From the NCBI GenBank assembly GCA_944390115.1, contig CALXOW010000008.1, positions 1 to 64,000 of the forward strand: 64,000 nt of DNA, in the 5' to 3' direction. The translations under genes and the position numbers were made by a program. Below the pieces are notes generated by a model, which worked only from the letters and a program-made list of their open reading frames with translations, had not been told where the DNA came from and did no database searches. Position 1 is the first letter of the stretch. Each line of letters opens with the position of its first letter. Of this stretch, positions 1-8,506 are shown piece after piece. This DNA comes from an uncultured Anaerobiospirillum sp. GTDB lineage: Bacteria > Pseudomonadota > Gammaproteobacteria > Enterobacterales > Succinivibrionaceae.

Positions 1-2
1 AT

Positions 3-47
3 TCGGCTCGCGTTAAACTGAAACACCTCTATCCTGAGCTGAATTAA
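3..47 (+). CDS. C-terminal end of an upstream gene (partial)
   Basis: The first 47 bases have one open frame, giving a short basic peptide (SARVKLKHLYPELN) that ends in TAA at 45-47. The other two forward frames stop at once. It may be the last 14 codons of a gene starting before the window. It is too short to name a family, and chance is a real alternative. Confidence 0.3.
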   Translation, partial: SARVKLKHLYPELN

Positions 48-558
48 GTGAAAAAATTAACGTTATTCTGTACTAGTACAGTGGAGACGGTTGGTCGTAA
101 GTGGTGCCAGGCGCATATTTGTGTGCAAAGTGAAGGTACGTTCACTTCCATACTAGTAACGTATTATCGTTCACTAATTAGCTGATGCATGGTGGTGGGC
201 ATAATTTCTGCAAAGTTTGGTGCAAGTTCAAAGCAGAAAGGCAGCTTTTGATCTTTTATGTTTGAGCCTTGCATGGGACCTTGAGTCCGACTCAGACACC
301 GCACTTCAAATCCAAACAGCACAAAAAGGGGAAGTTTTACCCAAGCGGTAGAACTAAGCTTGGGCTTGACCCTATCTTATTAAGATAATGGGGCAAGCAC
401 TTGAGCTCAGCTGCCAGTTGTGCTGAGAACTAATGGGCGCTAAAGTTAAGATGCTAGGGCACTGCTGATGCGCTAAGTAACCGAGTTTTAGGGTGTAATC
501 GTGCGCGGTACCATCCAACCCGGTTGAGACACGGTATTTGGTGATGTGAGGCGCTCTT
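48..558. other. Intergenic region before the solute-binding protein gene
   Basis: About 510 bases without a convincing gene. A short palindrome with TATCTTA near 372-387 could be part of a promoter for the next gene. The RBS of that gene (GAGG) lies just before 559. A minus-strand open frame across 372-656 has no family-like composition and overlaps the next gene, so I leave it out. Confidence 0.5.
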
Positions 559-1356
559 ATGAGATTGAGCAAGAAATTAATCTGCGGCTGTGCTGCGCTG
601 CTAGGCCTGATGTTTTCCGCGCCATCCCAAGCGATGGGCGAACTTGAGAACGTCACATTAACCGTTTATGTCAATCCGGTTGGTGCGCCACATGCCTACT
701 TGGAAAACGACATTACCCACCCACAGGGCTTAGATGTCGATATTATCTACGAGCTGCAACGTCGTCTGCTGTTTAACCTGCGCGATAACCGCATCTTCCC
801 TTTAGATCGCAATTCAGCTTTTGCCCGCATGAACGCCGGTGAGGCGGACTTGGTCGGTGGTGGTATCTCCTATACCATGGCGCGCTCCAAGATCTACTCT
901 TTCACCCCAATTTATCTCTCCTCGGGCCTTACGGTGGTCTATAGCCCACGCTTCCATCCAGAAATCAAAAGCTCCCAAGATGTAAAGGGTTTAAATGTTG
1001 GAGTCGAAAAGGGCTCAACTTCTGAGGACTATGCCGCTAAATTAGGGGCCAAGCCTACTTATTTCACCAACAATATCTTGGCTTTATTCCAAGTGGCCAA
1101 TGGTCAGCTGGATGCCATAATTTACGATCGTCCGCCAATGGATGATTTTGTCCTTGCCGTGCCGTCCGTAGGGCTTAAGACCCTTGATGAAACCTTTGGT
1201 GAGGAGGCCTGCCAATTTGCGATGGCGATGCCGAAGGATTCGGAATACGCAGATATCATTTCTGATACCATCGAGGCCATGATGATTGATGGCACCATGA
1301 ATGCTCTGCTGAAGAAGTGGGGCGTGGAAGGCTTTGTTGAAGAAGTCGGACGTTAG
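559..1356 (+). CDS. Periplasmic amino-acid-type solute-binding protein (SBP family 3)
   Basis: 265 residues. The N-terminus is a Sec signal peptide (basic MRLSKK, hydrophobic core, likely cleavage after SQA near residue 25). The mature part has the family 3 bacterial solute-binding layout: an early strand LTVYVNP, then a stretch with PQGLDVDIIYELQRR, a central GEADLVGGGISYTMARS and a late MPKDSEYADII segment. Such proteins capture polar amino acids or related ligands for an ABC importer, but no permease or ATPase gene is adjacent, so it may instead feed a receptor such as the chemoreceptor downstream. That link is inference from position only. The start is supported by GAGG about 8 bases upstream. 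The ligand cannot be told from sequence alone. Confidence 0.8.
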   Translation: MRLSKKLICGCAALLGLMFSAPSQAMGELENVTLTVYVNPVGAPHAYLENDITHPQGLDVDIIYELQRRLLFNLRDNRIFPLDRNSAFARMNAGEADLVGGGISYTMARSKIYSFTPIYLSSGLTVVYSPRFHPEIKSSQDVKGLNVGVEKGSTSEDYAAKLGAKPTYFTNNILALFQVANGQLDAIIYDRPPMDDFVLAVPSVGLKTLDETFGEEACQFAMAMPKDSEYADIISDTIEAMMIDGTMNALLKKWGVEGFVEEVGR

Positions 1357-1375
1357 GACAGAATAGGAGATCGCG

Positions 1376-1405
1376 ACAAGGGACACAGTAATGATCCCTT
1401 GTTTT
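1376..1405 (+). terminator. Rho-independent terminator after the solute-binding protein gene
   Basis: ACAAGGGA (1376-1383) pairs perfectly with TCCCTTGT (1395-1402) and is followed by a short T run. It lies 20 bases after the stop codon, which separates this gene from the chemoreceptor gene. Confidence 0.75.
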
Positions 1406-1574
1406 GTGCTAAGGTGACGCTGATTTTGCCTTAGGCGCGAGCTTAAGGTAGCTGGTGTGACTCATCGTTTTAGCTTGCAAGTGCAACTTGCAATTTATGA
1501 TGGGCAGGTGCTTGGAGGCGGTTGCTACCAAGTACGACGTTTAGTGGACTGTTTGGAAATGAAGGCTGGATGTA

Positions 1575-3251
1575 ATGAGTACTGCTGATTCTTCTGGGGG
1601 CAAGGGGTCATTCTGGAGCAAGCTTAAGATTAAGACCAAGTTATTGGTCGGCTTCAGTATCATCTTGATCTTGACCTGCGTGATTGCAGCGATCGCTGTA
1701 CGTGCACTCTTTGCGAGCGTTAATGTGGCTGATGATGTGCGTCGTTTGGTCGATACCCGCTTTGAAGCGGCGATCAATCTGGGCAATTCGGCGGTCGCTA
1801 CCAACAATACGCTTTCTGATTACCTCACTCCAGGTAATGTCAATGCGCAATATCGTGGCAAGTTTGAATCAGCCATGAGTAAGTTCGAGAGTGACTATGC
1901 TGTACTCAAGAACCAAAAAGGTACCTTCAATGGCCAATACAGCGGCTTAGGTAAGCAGTACGAGCAGTTCAAGCAGCTCTACAGTATGGTGATTGTCCCA
2001 TTAGTCGATGCGGGCAAGCCATATGATGCCTTATCCTTCTATCTGTCGGAAATGCAGCCGATTGCGATGCAAATGTCGCAAAGCACGGCCAATATGAGTC
2101 GCGTGGTGGTCAATAACATCAGCGATGCGGTCACCGCGATGCAAGATACCACTATGGCCTATATCGTGATGGCGATCGCCGGTGGTGTCGTGCTCTTGGG
2201 CTTTATCATTGCCATTTATGTGGCACGCCTCATTAGCGTCAACATCGCGGCCGTGGTCAATACTGCCAACGAGATCGCTCACAATAATCTCGATGTGGAT
2301 ATTAAGACCATTAGCCATGACGAGTTTGGTGACTTAGCTATTGCCTTACGTGTTATGCGCAATGACTTAAGCGACTCGATTGCGATGATTCGCGGCAAAG
2401 CTGACGAGCTCAATGGCCAGTTAGACGATACCCGCACCTCCGCTCAGTCGATTATGGACTCCTCGCGTGAGGCGGAGCAGCAAGCCATTACTGTGGCCGC
2501 CGCTGCCAACGAAATGGTTTCGACCACCCAAGAAATTGCTTCCAACTGCGAGCGTGCTGCGACCTTATCTGACCAGTCGAGCAACGTCATTCAAGATAGC
2601 GTGAACATGATTCGCGCTACGATTGAAGACATTCGCAACCAGTCGGAGTACACCAAGAACGATGCGGCTAAGGTTCAGGCCTTGGCTAAGCAGACCCAAG
2701 ACATTGGTTCGATTGTCGGTACCATCGATGAGATTGCCGCTCAGACCAATCTGTTAGCGCTCAATGCTGCAATTGAGGCAGCCCGTGCCGGTGAAGCTGG
2801 ACGAGGCTTTGCGGTGGTCGCTGACGAAGTACGTGCTTTAGCTTCGCGTACTAGTGCTTCGACTCAAGAGATTTCGGCGATGGTTCACCAGGTCCAAAAG
2901 GATGCTGCTGATGCTACCAACTCGATGAGCACTTCGGTTGATAATATCAATGCCGTAGCCGATCGCGCTGCTACGATTGAGGGTACCTTAAACAGCATCC
3001 TCGATAATGTCGGCCAGGTTAACGATCAGATCCGCATGATCGCCACCGCAGCCGAAGAGCAGACCACGGCCACGAGCGAGATCTCGACCAATATGCAGAA
3101 GATCTCGGCTGACACTGAAGAGATCGTCCGTGCCGCCGAAGAGGCCTCGGGTCATATCGACTCCTCGGTGGGTTCGATTGGCGAGCTGGTTAATAACTTG
3201 GCTCGTTTCAAGCTCAACCATTACCAGCGTCTCAGCCACCATCAACAATAA
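1575..3251 (+). CDS. Methyl-accepting chemotaxis protein
   Basis: 558 residues. A transmembrane helix near residues 23-43 is followed by a helical periplasmic part of about 150 residues (four-helix-bundle type). A second transmembrane helix lies near 195-216, then a HAMP linker ([13 protein letters not shown]), then the long coiled-coil signalling domain. The hairpin tip is nearly canonical, with [17 protein letters not shown] near residues 390-406 and [12 protein letters not shown] after it; this is where CheA and CheW bind. There is no C-terminal NWETF-like pentapeptide, so it probably does not tether CheR/CheB itself. The ligand is unknown. The preceding solute-binding protein is a possible partner only because it is next door. 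Confidence 0.93.
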   Translation: MSTADSSGGKGSFWSKLKIKTKLLVGFSIILILTCVIAAIAVRALFASVNVADDVRRLVDTRFEAAINLGNSAVATNNTLSDYLTPGNVNAQYRGKFESAMSKFESDYAVLKNQKGTFNGQYSGLGKQYEQFKQLYSMVIVPLVDAGKPYDALSFYLSEMQPIAMQMSQSTANMSRVVVNNISDAVTAMQDTTMAYIVMAIAGGVVLLGFIIAIYVARLISVNIAAVVNTANEIAHNNLDVDIKTISHDEFGDLAIALRVMRNDLSDSIAMIRGKADELNGQLDDTRTSAQSIMDSSREAEQQAITVAAAANEMVSTTQEIASNCERAATLSDQSSNVIQDSVNMIRATIEDIRNQSEYTKNDAAKVQALAKQTQDIGSIVGTIDEIAAQTNLLALNAAIEAARAGEAGRGFAVVADEVRALASRTSASTQEISAMVHQVQKDAADATNSMSTSVDNINAVADRAATIEGTLNSILDNVGQVNDQIRMIATAAEEQTTATSEISTNMQKISADTEEIVRAAEEASGHIDSSVGSIGELVNNLARFKLNHYQRLSHHQQ

Positions 3252-3307
3252 TAGGCGGCTGAAGTTATGCTAGCTGCGCTCTGCTCCAGCCAAGAGTGTA
3301 GCTCCTT

Positions 3308-3342
3308 AAGGCACAGTGCTCCTCGTGGGCCCTGTGCCTTTT
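3308..3342 (+). terminator. Rho-independent terminator after the chemoreceptor gene
   Basis: AAGGCACAG (3308-3316) and CTGTGCCTT (3332-3340) form a perfect 9-bp stem followed by Ts. Confidence 0.75.
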
Positions 3343-3421
3343 GCGTCTTGGGCCGAAAGCTCAAGTTTTCTTTGGGGGTGAAGAAAAAGTTGTGATGTTG
3401 CGCGAACTTTTTCTTTGCCTA

Positions 3422-3430
3422 TGCTAAAAT
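3422..3430 (+). promoter_or_regulatory. Extended -10 promoter for rpsB
   Basis: TGCTAAAAT at 3422-3430 is an extended -10 element (TG, one base, TAAAAT). No good -35 box lies 17 bases upstream. It is placed to drive the rpsB message with a leader of about 300 bases. Confidence 0.5.
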
Positions 3431-3436
3431 GGCTTG

Positions 3437-3739
3437 CCTTTTATCCCGGTTAAATAAGCCAAAAGTGCGCAGGCGCATGGCTTAGGGCCAAAGGGCGTTG
3501 ATTCCAATTTATTAGTACACACACTGTTCACCAACGCTTTATCAGGGTGCTTTACGAAGGCTGCACAGTAGGCGCTAAGCTTTGGCTTAGTGCGACATGG
3601 ACTGGAGCAGTAATTGAGTGCACAAAAAGGCGCTGTTCCACTGGAGTCCCAGACTTGGGAAGGTGGGGTAGTTCCTGCGCTCAAGCGTTAAGTTTGATAA
3701 GGGGAGCAGTGGAGGCACAACCCATTAAAGGACTTTTTC
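3437..3739 (+). promoter_or_regulatory. Long 5' leader of rpsB
   Basis: About 300 bases between the predicted promoter and the rpsB start hold no gene. A stem of GCGCTAAGC (3572-3580) with GCTTAGTGC (3585-3593) over a 4-base loop is visible. In enteric bacteria the rpsB leader (t44/S2 leader) mediates autoregulation by S2, and this leader is placed where that would be. I cannot show that it folds into the known S2 motif; a covariance-model search would decide. Confidence 0.4.
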
Positions 3740-4501
3740 ATGTCTACTATTTCGATGCGTGATATGTTACAGGCCGGCGTTCACTTCGGCCACCAGACCC
3801 GTTACTGGAACCCAAAAATGAAGGGCTTTATTTTCGGCGCTCGTAACGGCGTACATATCATCAACCTCGAAAAGACCGTTCAGTGCTACGAAGATGCCCT
3901 GAACTTCTTAAGCTCCACCGTAGCTCACAAGGGCAAGATCTTATTCGTCGGCACCAAGCGTGCTGCCGCTGACAAGGTTGGTCCAGCTGCTCAGGCTTGC
4001 GATCAGTTCTACGTTGATCACCGCTGGTTAGGTGGCATGCTCACCAACTGGAAGACGGTTCGTCAATCGATCAAGCGCTTAAAGGAGCTCGAGATCCAGC
4101 AGACCGACGGCACCTGGGACAAGCTGACCAAGAAGGAAGCTCTCCTGCGTACCCGCGAGCTCGAGAAGTTAAACCGCTCCTTAGGCGGTATCAAGGACAT
4201 GGGTGGTTTACCTGATGCCCTGTTCGTCATCGATGCTGAGATCGAGCACATCGCCATCAAGGAAGCTAACAACTTAGGCATTCCAGTTGTTGCCGTAGTT
4301 GATACCAACTCCAGCCCAGAGGGTGTTCAGTACGTTATCCCAGGCAACGACGACGCTATCCGCGCTATCGACCTGTACTTAAAGGGCGTAGTTGAGGCTA
4401 TCAACGCTGCCCGTGCTGAGATGACCCGTGCTGAGGCCGAGCAACCTGCTGAGGTTGAGGCTGCTGCTGAGGGCGCTACCGAGGCTCCAGCTGAGGCCTA
4501 A
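3740..4501 (+). CDS. rpsB: 30S ribosomal protein S2
   Basis: 253 residues. The S2 family features are clear: [20 protein letters not shown] at the N-terminus, [21 protein letters not shown], the [14 protein letters not shown] signature, and [24 protein letters not shown] towards the C-terminus. S2 joins the 30S subunit late and supports S1 binding. The last 30 residues form an Ala/Glu-rich tail, slightly longer than the E. coli protein. The start follows AAAGGA. It begins the rpsB-tsf-pyrH-frr order typical of gammaproteobacteria. Confidence 0.98.
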   Translation: MSTISMRDMLQAGVHFGHQTRYWNPKMKGFIFGARNGVHIINLEKTVQCYEDALNFLSSTVAHKGKILFVGTKRAAADKVGPAAQACDQFYVDHRWLGGMLTNWKTVRQSIKRLKELEIQQTDGTWDKLTKKEALLRTRELEKLNRSLGGIKDMGGLPDALFVIDAEIEHIAIKEANNLGIPVVAVVDTNSSPEGVQYVIPGNDDAIRAIDLYLKGVVEAINAARAEMTRAEAEQPAEVEAAAEGATEAPAEA

Positions 4502-4520
4502 TTAGCCCCAGAATATCTCA

Positions 4521-4566
4521 AGCGACCAAGCCCGCGACCATAGAGTCTGCCTGGTGCTTGGTCGCT
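4521..4566 (+). repeat. Perfect 11-bp inverted repeat after rpsB
   Basis: AGCGACCAAGC (4521-4531) pairs with GCTTGGTCGCT (4556-4566) across a 24-base loop, 19 bases after the rpsB stop. No T run follows, so it may be an attenuator, an RNA-stabilising hairpin or a Rho-dependent end rather than an intrinsic terminator. Confidence 0.6.
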
Positions 4567-5015
4567 GCCGCACCCCAACATCAGGGCGGCATTCCTTACT
4601 CTTTCTCTTTTTGTGCTGCCGCTAAGCTCAAGTGGCAAAAAATTGAGGCAACAACTAGTGCTATCTTGCTAGTGTGGCGTTGCGTTTAGGGGATCCTAAA
4701 ACCGCCCTCGGTTGCCGCGCTCAAGTTAGCTTACAGGTGTTAAAGACCTAGGCGACCTAGAGTCAATGCTGTAACTAACTTACGCCCCTTGAGGGTTAGT
4801 TTTGCTCCTACGTTAAGACTCTTTGCCTCATGGTTAAGGTTCTGCCTAAGCACAGCTTAGGGCCCCTTAAGGCAGCCGTGGCGCACTGAGGTTGAGGAGC
4901 TATTGGCCCACAACCCATCCATTAAGTAAGAATTGCCCTAAGTTCAGTTGGGACTAGGTGACAGCGATAAGGCCGCAGGCCTTATCAAACCGATTTCTTT
5001 GAGGAATAAAAACAA
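4567..5015 (+). promoter_or_regulatory. Structured rpsB-tsf intergenic region
   Basis: The 514-base spacer has no gene but several hairpins. AACTAAC (4773-4779) pairs with GTTAGTT (4795-4801). CCTAAGC (4845-4851) pairs with GCTTAGG (4855-4861) over a 3-base loop. GATAAGGCC (4966-4974) pairs with GGCCTTATC (4978-4986) over a 3-base loop, 29 bases before the tsf start. The tsf RBS is GAGGA. The spacing between rpsB and tsf and the stems suggest independent control of tsf. Confidence 0.5.
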
Positions 5016-5900
5016 ATGGCAAACGTAACCGCTGCCTTAGTTAAAGAGTTACGCGACATCACCGGCGCCGGTATGATGGACTGCAAGAAGGCCTTAGTTG
5101 CTACCGATGGTAACATTGAAGCAGCGATCGAGGAGATGCGAAAGAGCGGCGCCTTAAAGGCTGCCAAGAAGGCTACCCGCACTGCTGCTGAGGGTATGAT
5201 TGCCGCTGCTCACGAAGGCAATGAGGTTGTTTTAGTTGAGGTTAACTCCGAGACTGACTTTGCCGCTAAGAATGCTGAGTTCGTAGCTTTTGGTGAGAAG
5301 GTTGCTCAGATCGCTTTAGCTTCCAAGTGCGACGACGTTGAGGCTTTAAAGGCTCAGAAGTTCGACGATACCCAGACCGTAGGCGAGGCTTTAACCGCTT
5401 TAATCGCTAAGATCGGTGAGAACTTAGGCATCCGTCGTATTGCTCGTGTCACCGGTGACAACCTCGGTCTCTACGTTCACTCCAACAAGCGCATCGGCGT
5501 AGTAGTCGTCTTAAAGGGCGGCGACGCTGAGACCGCTAAGAACGTTGCTATGCACGTTTGCGCCAGCAAGCCAGACTTCGTTCACCCAGAGGATGTCTCT
5601 GAGGACGTCGTTGAGAAGGAGCGCGCCATCCAGATCGAGATTGCCGTTAACTCCGGCAAGCCAAAGGAGATCGCTGAGAAGATGGTCGCTGGCCGTATGA
5701 AGAAGTTCACCGGTGAAGTTTCCTTAACTGGCCAGCCATTCGTTATGGATCCTAACAAGACCGTAGGCGAGATGTTAAAGGAGCACGGTGCTGACGCTGA
5801 GTCCTTCATCCGTATGGAAGTAGGCGAAGGCATTGAGAAGAAGGCTGACGACTTCGCAGCTGAAGTTCAGGCTCAGATCGCTGCTGCTCAGCACAAGTAA
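5016..5900 (+). CDS. tsf: Elongation factor Ts
   Basis: 294 residues. EF-Ts is the guanine-nucleotide exchange factor that recycles EF-Tu from GDP to GTP form. The N-terminal UBA-like module carries the signature [20 protein letters not shown], and the TDF motif that invades EF-Tu appears as [13 protein letters not shown]. The core repeats follow, with [16 protein letters not shown] and the late [16 protein letters not shown]. The length is close to the E. coli factor (283). By eye leucine is almost always TTA, a sign of the local high-expression codon preference. Confidence 0.98.
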   Translation: MANVTAALVKELRDITGAGMMDCKKALVATDGNIEAAIEEMRKSGALKAAKKATRTAAEGMIAAAHEGNEVVLVEVNSETDFAAKNAEFVAFGEKVAQIALASKCDDVEALKAQKFDDTQTVGEALTALIAKIGENLGIRRIARVTGDNLGLYVHSNKRIGVVVVLKGGDAETAKNVAMHVCASKPDFVHPEDVSEDVVEKERAIQIEIAVNSGKPKEIAEKMVAGRMKKFTGEVSLTGQPFVMDPNKTVGEMLKEHGADAESFIRMEVGEGIEKKADDFAAEVQAQIAAAQHK

Positions 5901-5936
5901 TCAGGTCAAGCGTTTGCTTGAGCCCTGTTTAACCAG

Positions 5937-6000
5937 ATAAGCTCAGTGTAGCTAAGTGGGATAAGGTGACCTTATCCCACCCAGCCCTGAGCTTATTTGG
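5937..6000 (+). terminator. Two-stem terminator after tsf
   Basis: An inner 11-bp stem, GTGGGATAAGG (5956-5966) with CCTTATCCCAC (5970-5980), sits inside an outer 10-bp stem, ATAAGCTCAG (5937-5946) with CTGAGCTTAT (5987-5996). A short T-rich stretch follows. A small hairpin, GAGCCCA/TGGGCTC, lies further on at 6023-6038. Confidence 0.7.
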
Positions 6001-6132
6001 CATTTGGAGACCGGATTTTAACGAGCCCACTTGGGCTCATGACCTGCATGGTAGCCCCTAAATTGAGGGTAGATCCTAGGGCTATCCCAGAGTAGGTCCG
6101 CATTGCTTGTTAAGGTAAGAGGCTTTAATTTA

Positions 6133-6855
6133 ATGACTTCATCAACCAAGTCCGCACGCCGCATTTTGCTCAAGCTCTCTGGTGAGGCGTTAGGTGGTGC
6201 CACCCAATTTGGTATCGAGCCGCCGATCCTGGCCGAAATGGCGCGCAACGTTATTGCCATCAAAGAGCAGGGCGTACAAGTGGCGCTGGTGATTGGTGGT
6301 GGTAATATTTTCCGTGGTGCTGCGCTGCAAAAGGCAGGTATGGACCGCACGGTCGGCGATCATATGGGTATGCTGGCCACGGTGATCAATGGTCTTGCGA
6401 TGCGCGATGAGCTGATTCGCCAAGGCGCACAGTGTGTGCTGATGTCGGCTCAAGGTATTGCCTCGATCACCGAGCAATATGCGGCGCAAAAAGGCCGCGA
6501 GCTGTTAGAGCAGGGCGCGATCTTGATCGTTGCCGGTGGCACGGGCTCCCCGTTCTTTACCACTGATACTGCCGCCGTGTTACGTGCGGTAGAATTACAA
6601 TGCGATGAAGTCTTGAAGGGCACTAAGGTCGACGGTGTGTACACGGCCGACCCAATGAAGGATCCAAACGCGGTTAAATATGATAGTCTCACCTACAAAG
6701 AGGTGTTAGCACACGAGCTTGAGGTGATGGACTTAACGGCGTTTGCTTTAGCTCGTTCGCATCACTTAAAGATCCGTGTCTTCTCGATGATTAATGAAGG
6801 TGCTCTGTTACGTGCGGCACTAGGAGAGGAAGAGGGAACCTTAATCTCGGACTAA
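6133..6855 (+). CDS. pyrH: UMP kinase
   Basis: 240 residues from the ATG at 6133, close to E. coli PyrH (241). It phosphorylates UMP to UDP with ATP in pyrimidine nucleotide synthesis and belongs to the amino-acid kinase fold. Visible motifs: [14 protein letters not shown] at the N-terminus, [10 protein letters not shown], the [16 protein letters not shown] helix, [20 protein letters not shown] and [12 protein letters not shown]. An in-frame ATG at 6103 would add ten unrelated residues. The 6133 start fits the family and has AGAGG 10 bases upstream. Confidence 0.97.
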   Translation: MTSSTKSARRILLKLSGEALGGATQFGIEPPILAEMARNVIAIKEQGVQVALVIGGGNIFRGAALQKAGMDRTVGDHMGMLATVINGLAMRDELIRQGAQCVLMSAQGIASITEQYAAQKGRELLEQGAILIVAGGTGSPFFTTDTAAVLRAVELQCDEVLKGTKVDGVYTADPMKDPNAVKYDSLTYKEVLAHELEVMDLTAFALARSHHLKIRVFSMINEGALLRAALGEEEGTLISD

Positions 6856-6895
6856 CTGTAAGGCCGAACCCTCAGTCTCACAAGGAGAAACTTTT

Positions 6896-7453
6896 ATGGT
6901 TAATGACGTTAAAAACGACGCCCAAGCGCGCATGAATAAGGCCGTTGAGTCCTTAGGCAGCCGCTTAAACAAGATTCGTACGGGCCGTGCCCAGCCTGGT
7001 CTGTTAGACGGTATCATGGTTGATTACTATGGTTCGCCAACCCCACTGCGTCAGGTGGCTCAGGTCAACGTCGAAGATGCACGTACCTTAAAGCTGACGG
7101 TATTTGACCGCAATGCGATCAAGAGTGTTGAGAAGGCCATTCAGCAGTCGGGTCTGGGCTTAAACCCAGTAGTTGCAGGCGTCGACATTCGCGTTCCACT
7201 TCCTCCATTAACCGAAGAAACTCGTAAGGAGTTAGTTAAGGTTGTCCGTGGTGAGGTCGAGCAGGCCCGCGTTGAGATCCGCAACGTCCGTCGTGATGCT
7301 AACCAGAGCTTAAAGAGCCTGCAAAAGGACAAGCAGATTTCTGAGGACGAGCAGAAGGGCGGTGAAGAGCAGATTCAGAAGCTCACCGATGCTTCGATCA
7401 AGAAGTGCGATGAAATCTTAGCAGCCAAGGAGAAGGAGCTGATGGAGATCTAA
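6896..7453 (+). CDS. frr: Ribosome recycling factor
   Basis: 185 residues, as in E. coli. RRF works with EF-G to split the post-termination ribosome. The first helix ([15 protein letters not shown]), the [15 protein letters not shown] signature, [17 protein letters not shown] and the C-terminal helices with [15 protein letters not shown]-like pattern are present. The start has AAGGAG upstream. It follows pyrH by 40 bases and probably shares its transcript. A strong terminator follows. Confidence 0.98.
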   Translation: MVNDVKNDAQARMNKAVESLGSRLNKIRTGRAQPGLLDGIMVDYYGSPTPLRQVAQVNVEDARTLKLTVFDRNAIKSVEKAIQQSGLGLNPVVAGVDIRVPLPPLTEETRKELVKVVRGEVEQARVEIRNVRRDANQSLKSLQKDKQISEDEQKGGEEQIQKLTDASIKKCDEILAAKEKELMEI

Positions 7454-7503
7454 CTCCCAGCCCCGCTCCCGTGATCGCAATGCCGATCACAATGAGCAAA
7501 ATG

Positions 7504-7541
7504 AGGCCTGTGCTCCCGCGAGTACAGGTCTTATTTTTTTT
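7504..7541 (+). terminator. Rho-independent terminator after frr
   Basis: A 12-bp stem with two wobble pairs, AGGCCTGTGCTC (7504-7515) with GAGTACAGGTCT (7520-7531), is followed by a T-rich run to 7541. It ends the translation-factor operon before the accessory island. Confidence 0.9.
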
Positions 7542-7604
7542 CAGGTACCAGCGCTATATTAAACATAATCTTGATAAAAAGTAAATAATTTGGCAATGAA
7601 CAGT

Positions 7605-7621
7605 CATTTTGCGCAGTTGGG
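7605..7621 (+). repeat. 17-bp repeat, copy 1 of 2 (promoter-like)
   Basis: CATTTTGCGCAGTTGGG occurs here and again at 8392-8408. In both places CGAAAT follows a few bases later and then a TAG/TAAGGT stretch. The second copy sits 98 bases before the hsdR start, so the sequence may be a duplicated hsdR promoter region. Confidence 0.6.
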
Positions 7622-7692
7622 CCGCGAAATGTGCTTTAGTAAAAGGTGTTCAAGGAAAAGACATAAGAGCAAGTGCAGCCTGTAGGCGCGAA

Positions 7693-7963
7693 GGGCGCGG
7701 CCGCCAGGACAGAGCGATCGGCGTAAACCGCGTTCCCAGCGCGCGTCCTCGTGACCAGCTTCAATTACAGCTGGCCCACCCGCCGCCGCCTGCTGCGCGA
7801 GTCAATCCAGCTAGGAGCGAGGCAAGGCGCGCCCTCATGCTGCGTGCTGGCTTGCGCCCCAGCGCGGTGCTGGACTCAAGGCAGGGGCGCGGCCGTAGGT
7901 GCGGAGTTATCTGCTCCAGCCGCGTTCCCGGTGCGCGTCCTCGTGATCAGCTTCAATTACGGC
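7693..7963 (+). repeat. Composite intergenic repeat, left array (units A1 and B1)
   Basis: Two related units of about 80 bases lie at 7693-7773 and 7884-7963, 192 bases apart. Both start with GCGCGGCCG and end with TCCTCGTGA(C/T)CAGCTTCAATTAC. Between them is a spacer (about 7774-7883) with GCGAGTCAATCCAG and GTGCTGGCTTGCGCCC. The same unit-spacer-unit layout, in the same orientation, recurs at 16246-16527. Each unit can form a GCGCGGC/GCCGCGT stem, and A1 has a CCAGCT/AGCTGG stem at its end. This is not a family I recognise. Confidence 0.8.
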
Positions 7964-8391
7964 AAGTACATGGGGATGATTAGGCCCAGCTTGATCTGAA
8001 GCGCGGTCGCTGGGGCTGAGCCGGTAGTGATAGCGCTGGAGCGGTGCGAGCTCGTAGGTGTATGGTAGGTTAATACTAGTCGTTAATTTATGCGTACTAT
8101 TTCGTAGTAACAGGTAAAACTAGTTGAATAAGCGAGTGCTGTAAGGTGCGTTTTTGTTATATATGTGATGTGGCTCACAATTTTGGCAGTAATAGAGGCG
8201 TTGAACGGCTTTTTTCGAGGAAAGGTTGTGTTTTGCGCTCTAATGAAATAGTAGGCGCGCAATAGTGCGAAGGTACGATGCGCTGCCTGTACGAGCTTTT
8301 CACTCTCGGCTTTAAGGGGTAATTCCTGATGATATTGGGCTTTTTACTTCAAACTCAACTTGCAGAGCTCAGCTCTGATGCATTGAGCGGC

Positions 8392-8408
8392 CATTTTGCG
8401 CAGTTGGG
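8392..8408 (+). repeat. 17-bp repeat, copy 2 of 2, upstream of hsdR
   Basis: This is an exact copy of 7605-7621, about 100 bases before the hsdR start codon. It may mark the hsdR promoter region, since TTGCGC is followed about 20 bases later by TAAGGT, but that spacing is poor for sigma-70. Confidence 0.5.
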
Positions 8409-8506
8409 GCTCGAAATACGCTAAGGTGAAAAAGAGCTCACTTTCGGTTGAGCCATGAAATCCTCAAGGCTTGTTTTTGGGGATAAAACCAAACCAGGGA
8501 GGTGTT

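Larger units (their letters stand above)
7542..8506. other. Gene-free left flank of the restriction island
   Basis: About 965 bases between the frr terminator and hsdR. It contains two copies of a 17-bp sequence (7605-7621 and 8392-8408) and a composite repeat (7693-7963). Open frames of 124 and 82 codons in 7609-7999 run through the GC-rich repeat, have Arg/Ala-rich compositions and no family features; I regard them as chance. Confidence 0.6.

Noticed and set aside
7609-7999. Two overlapping open frames (124 and 82 codons) before hsdR
   Set aside because: They run through the GC-rich composite repeat, have no RBS and no family features, and similar frames appear in the other repeat array.
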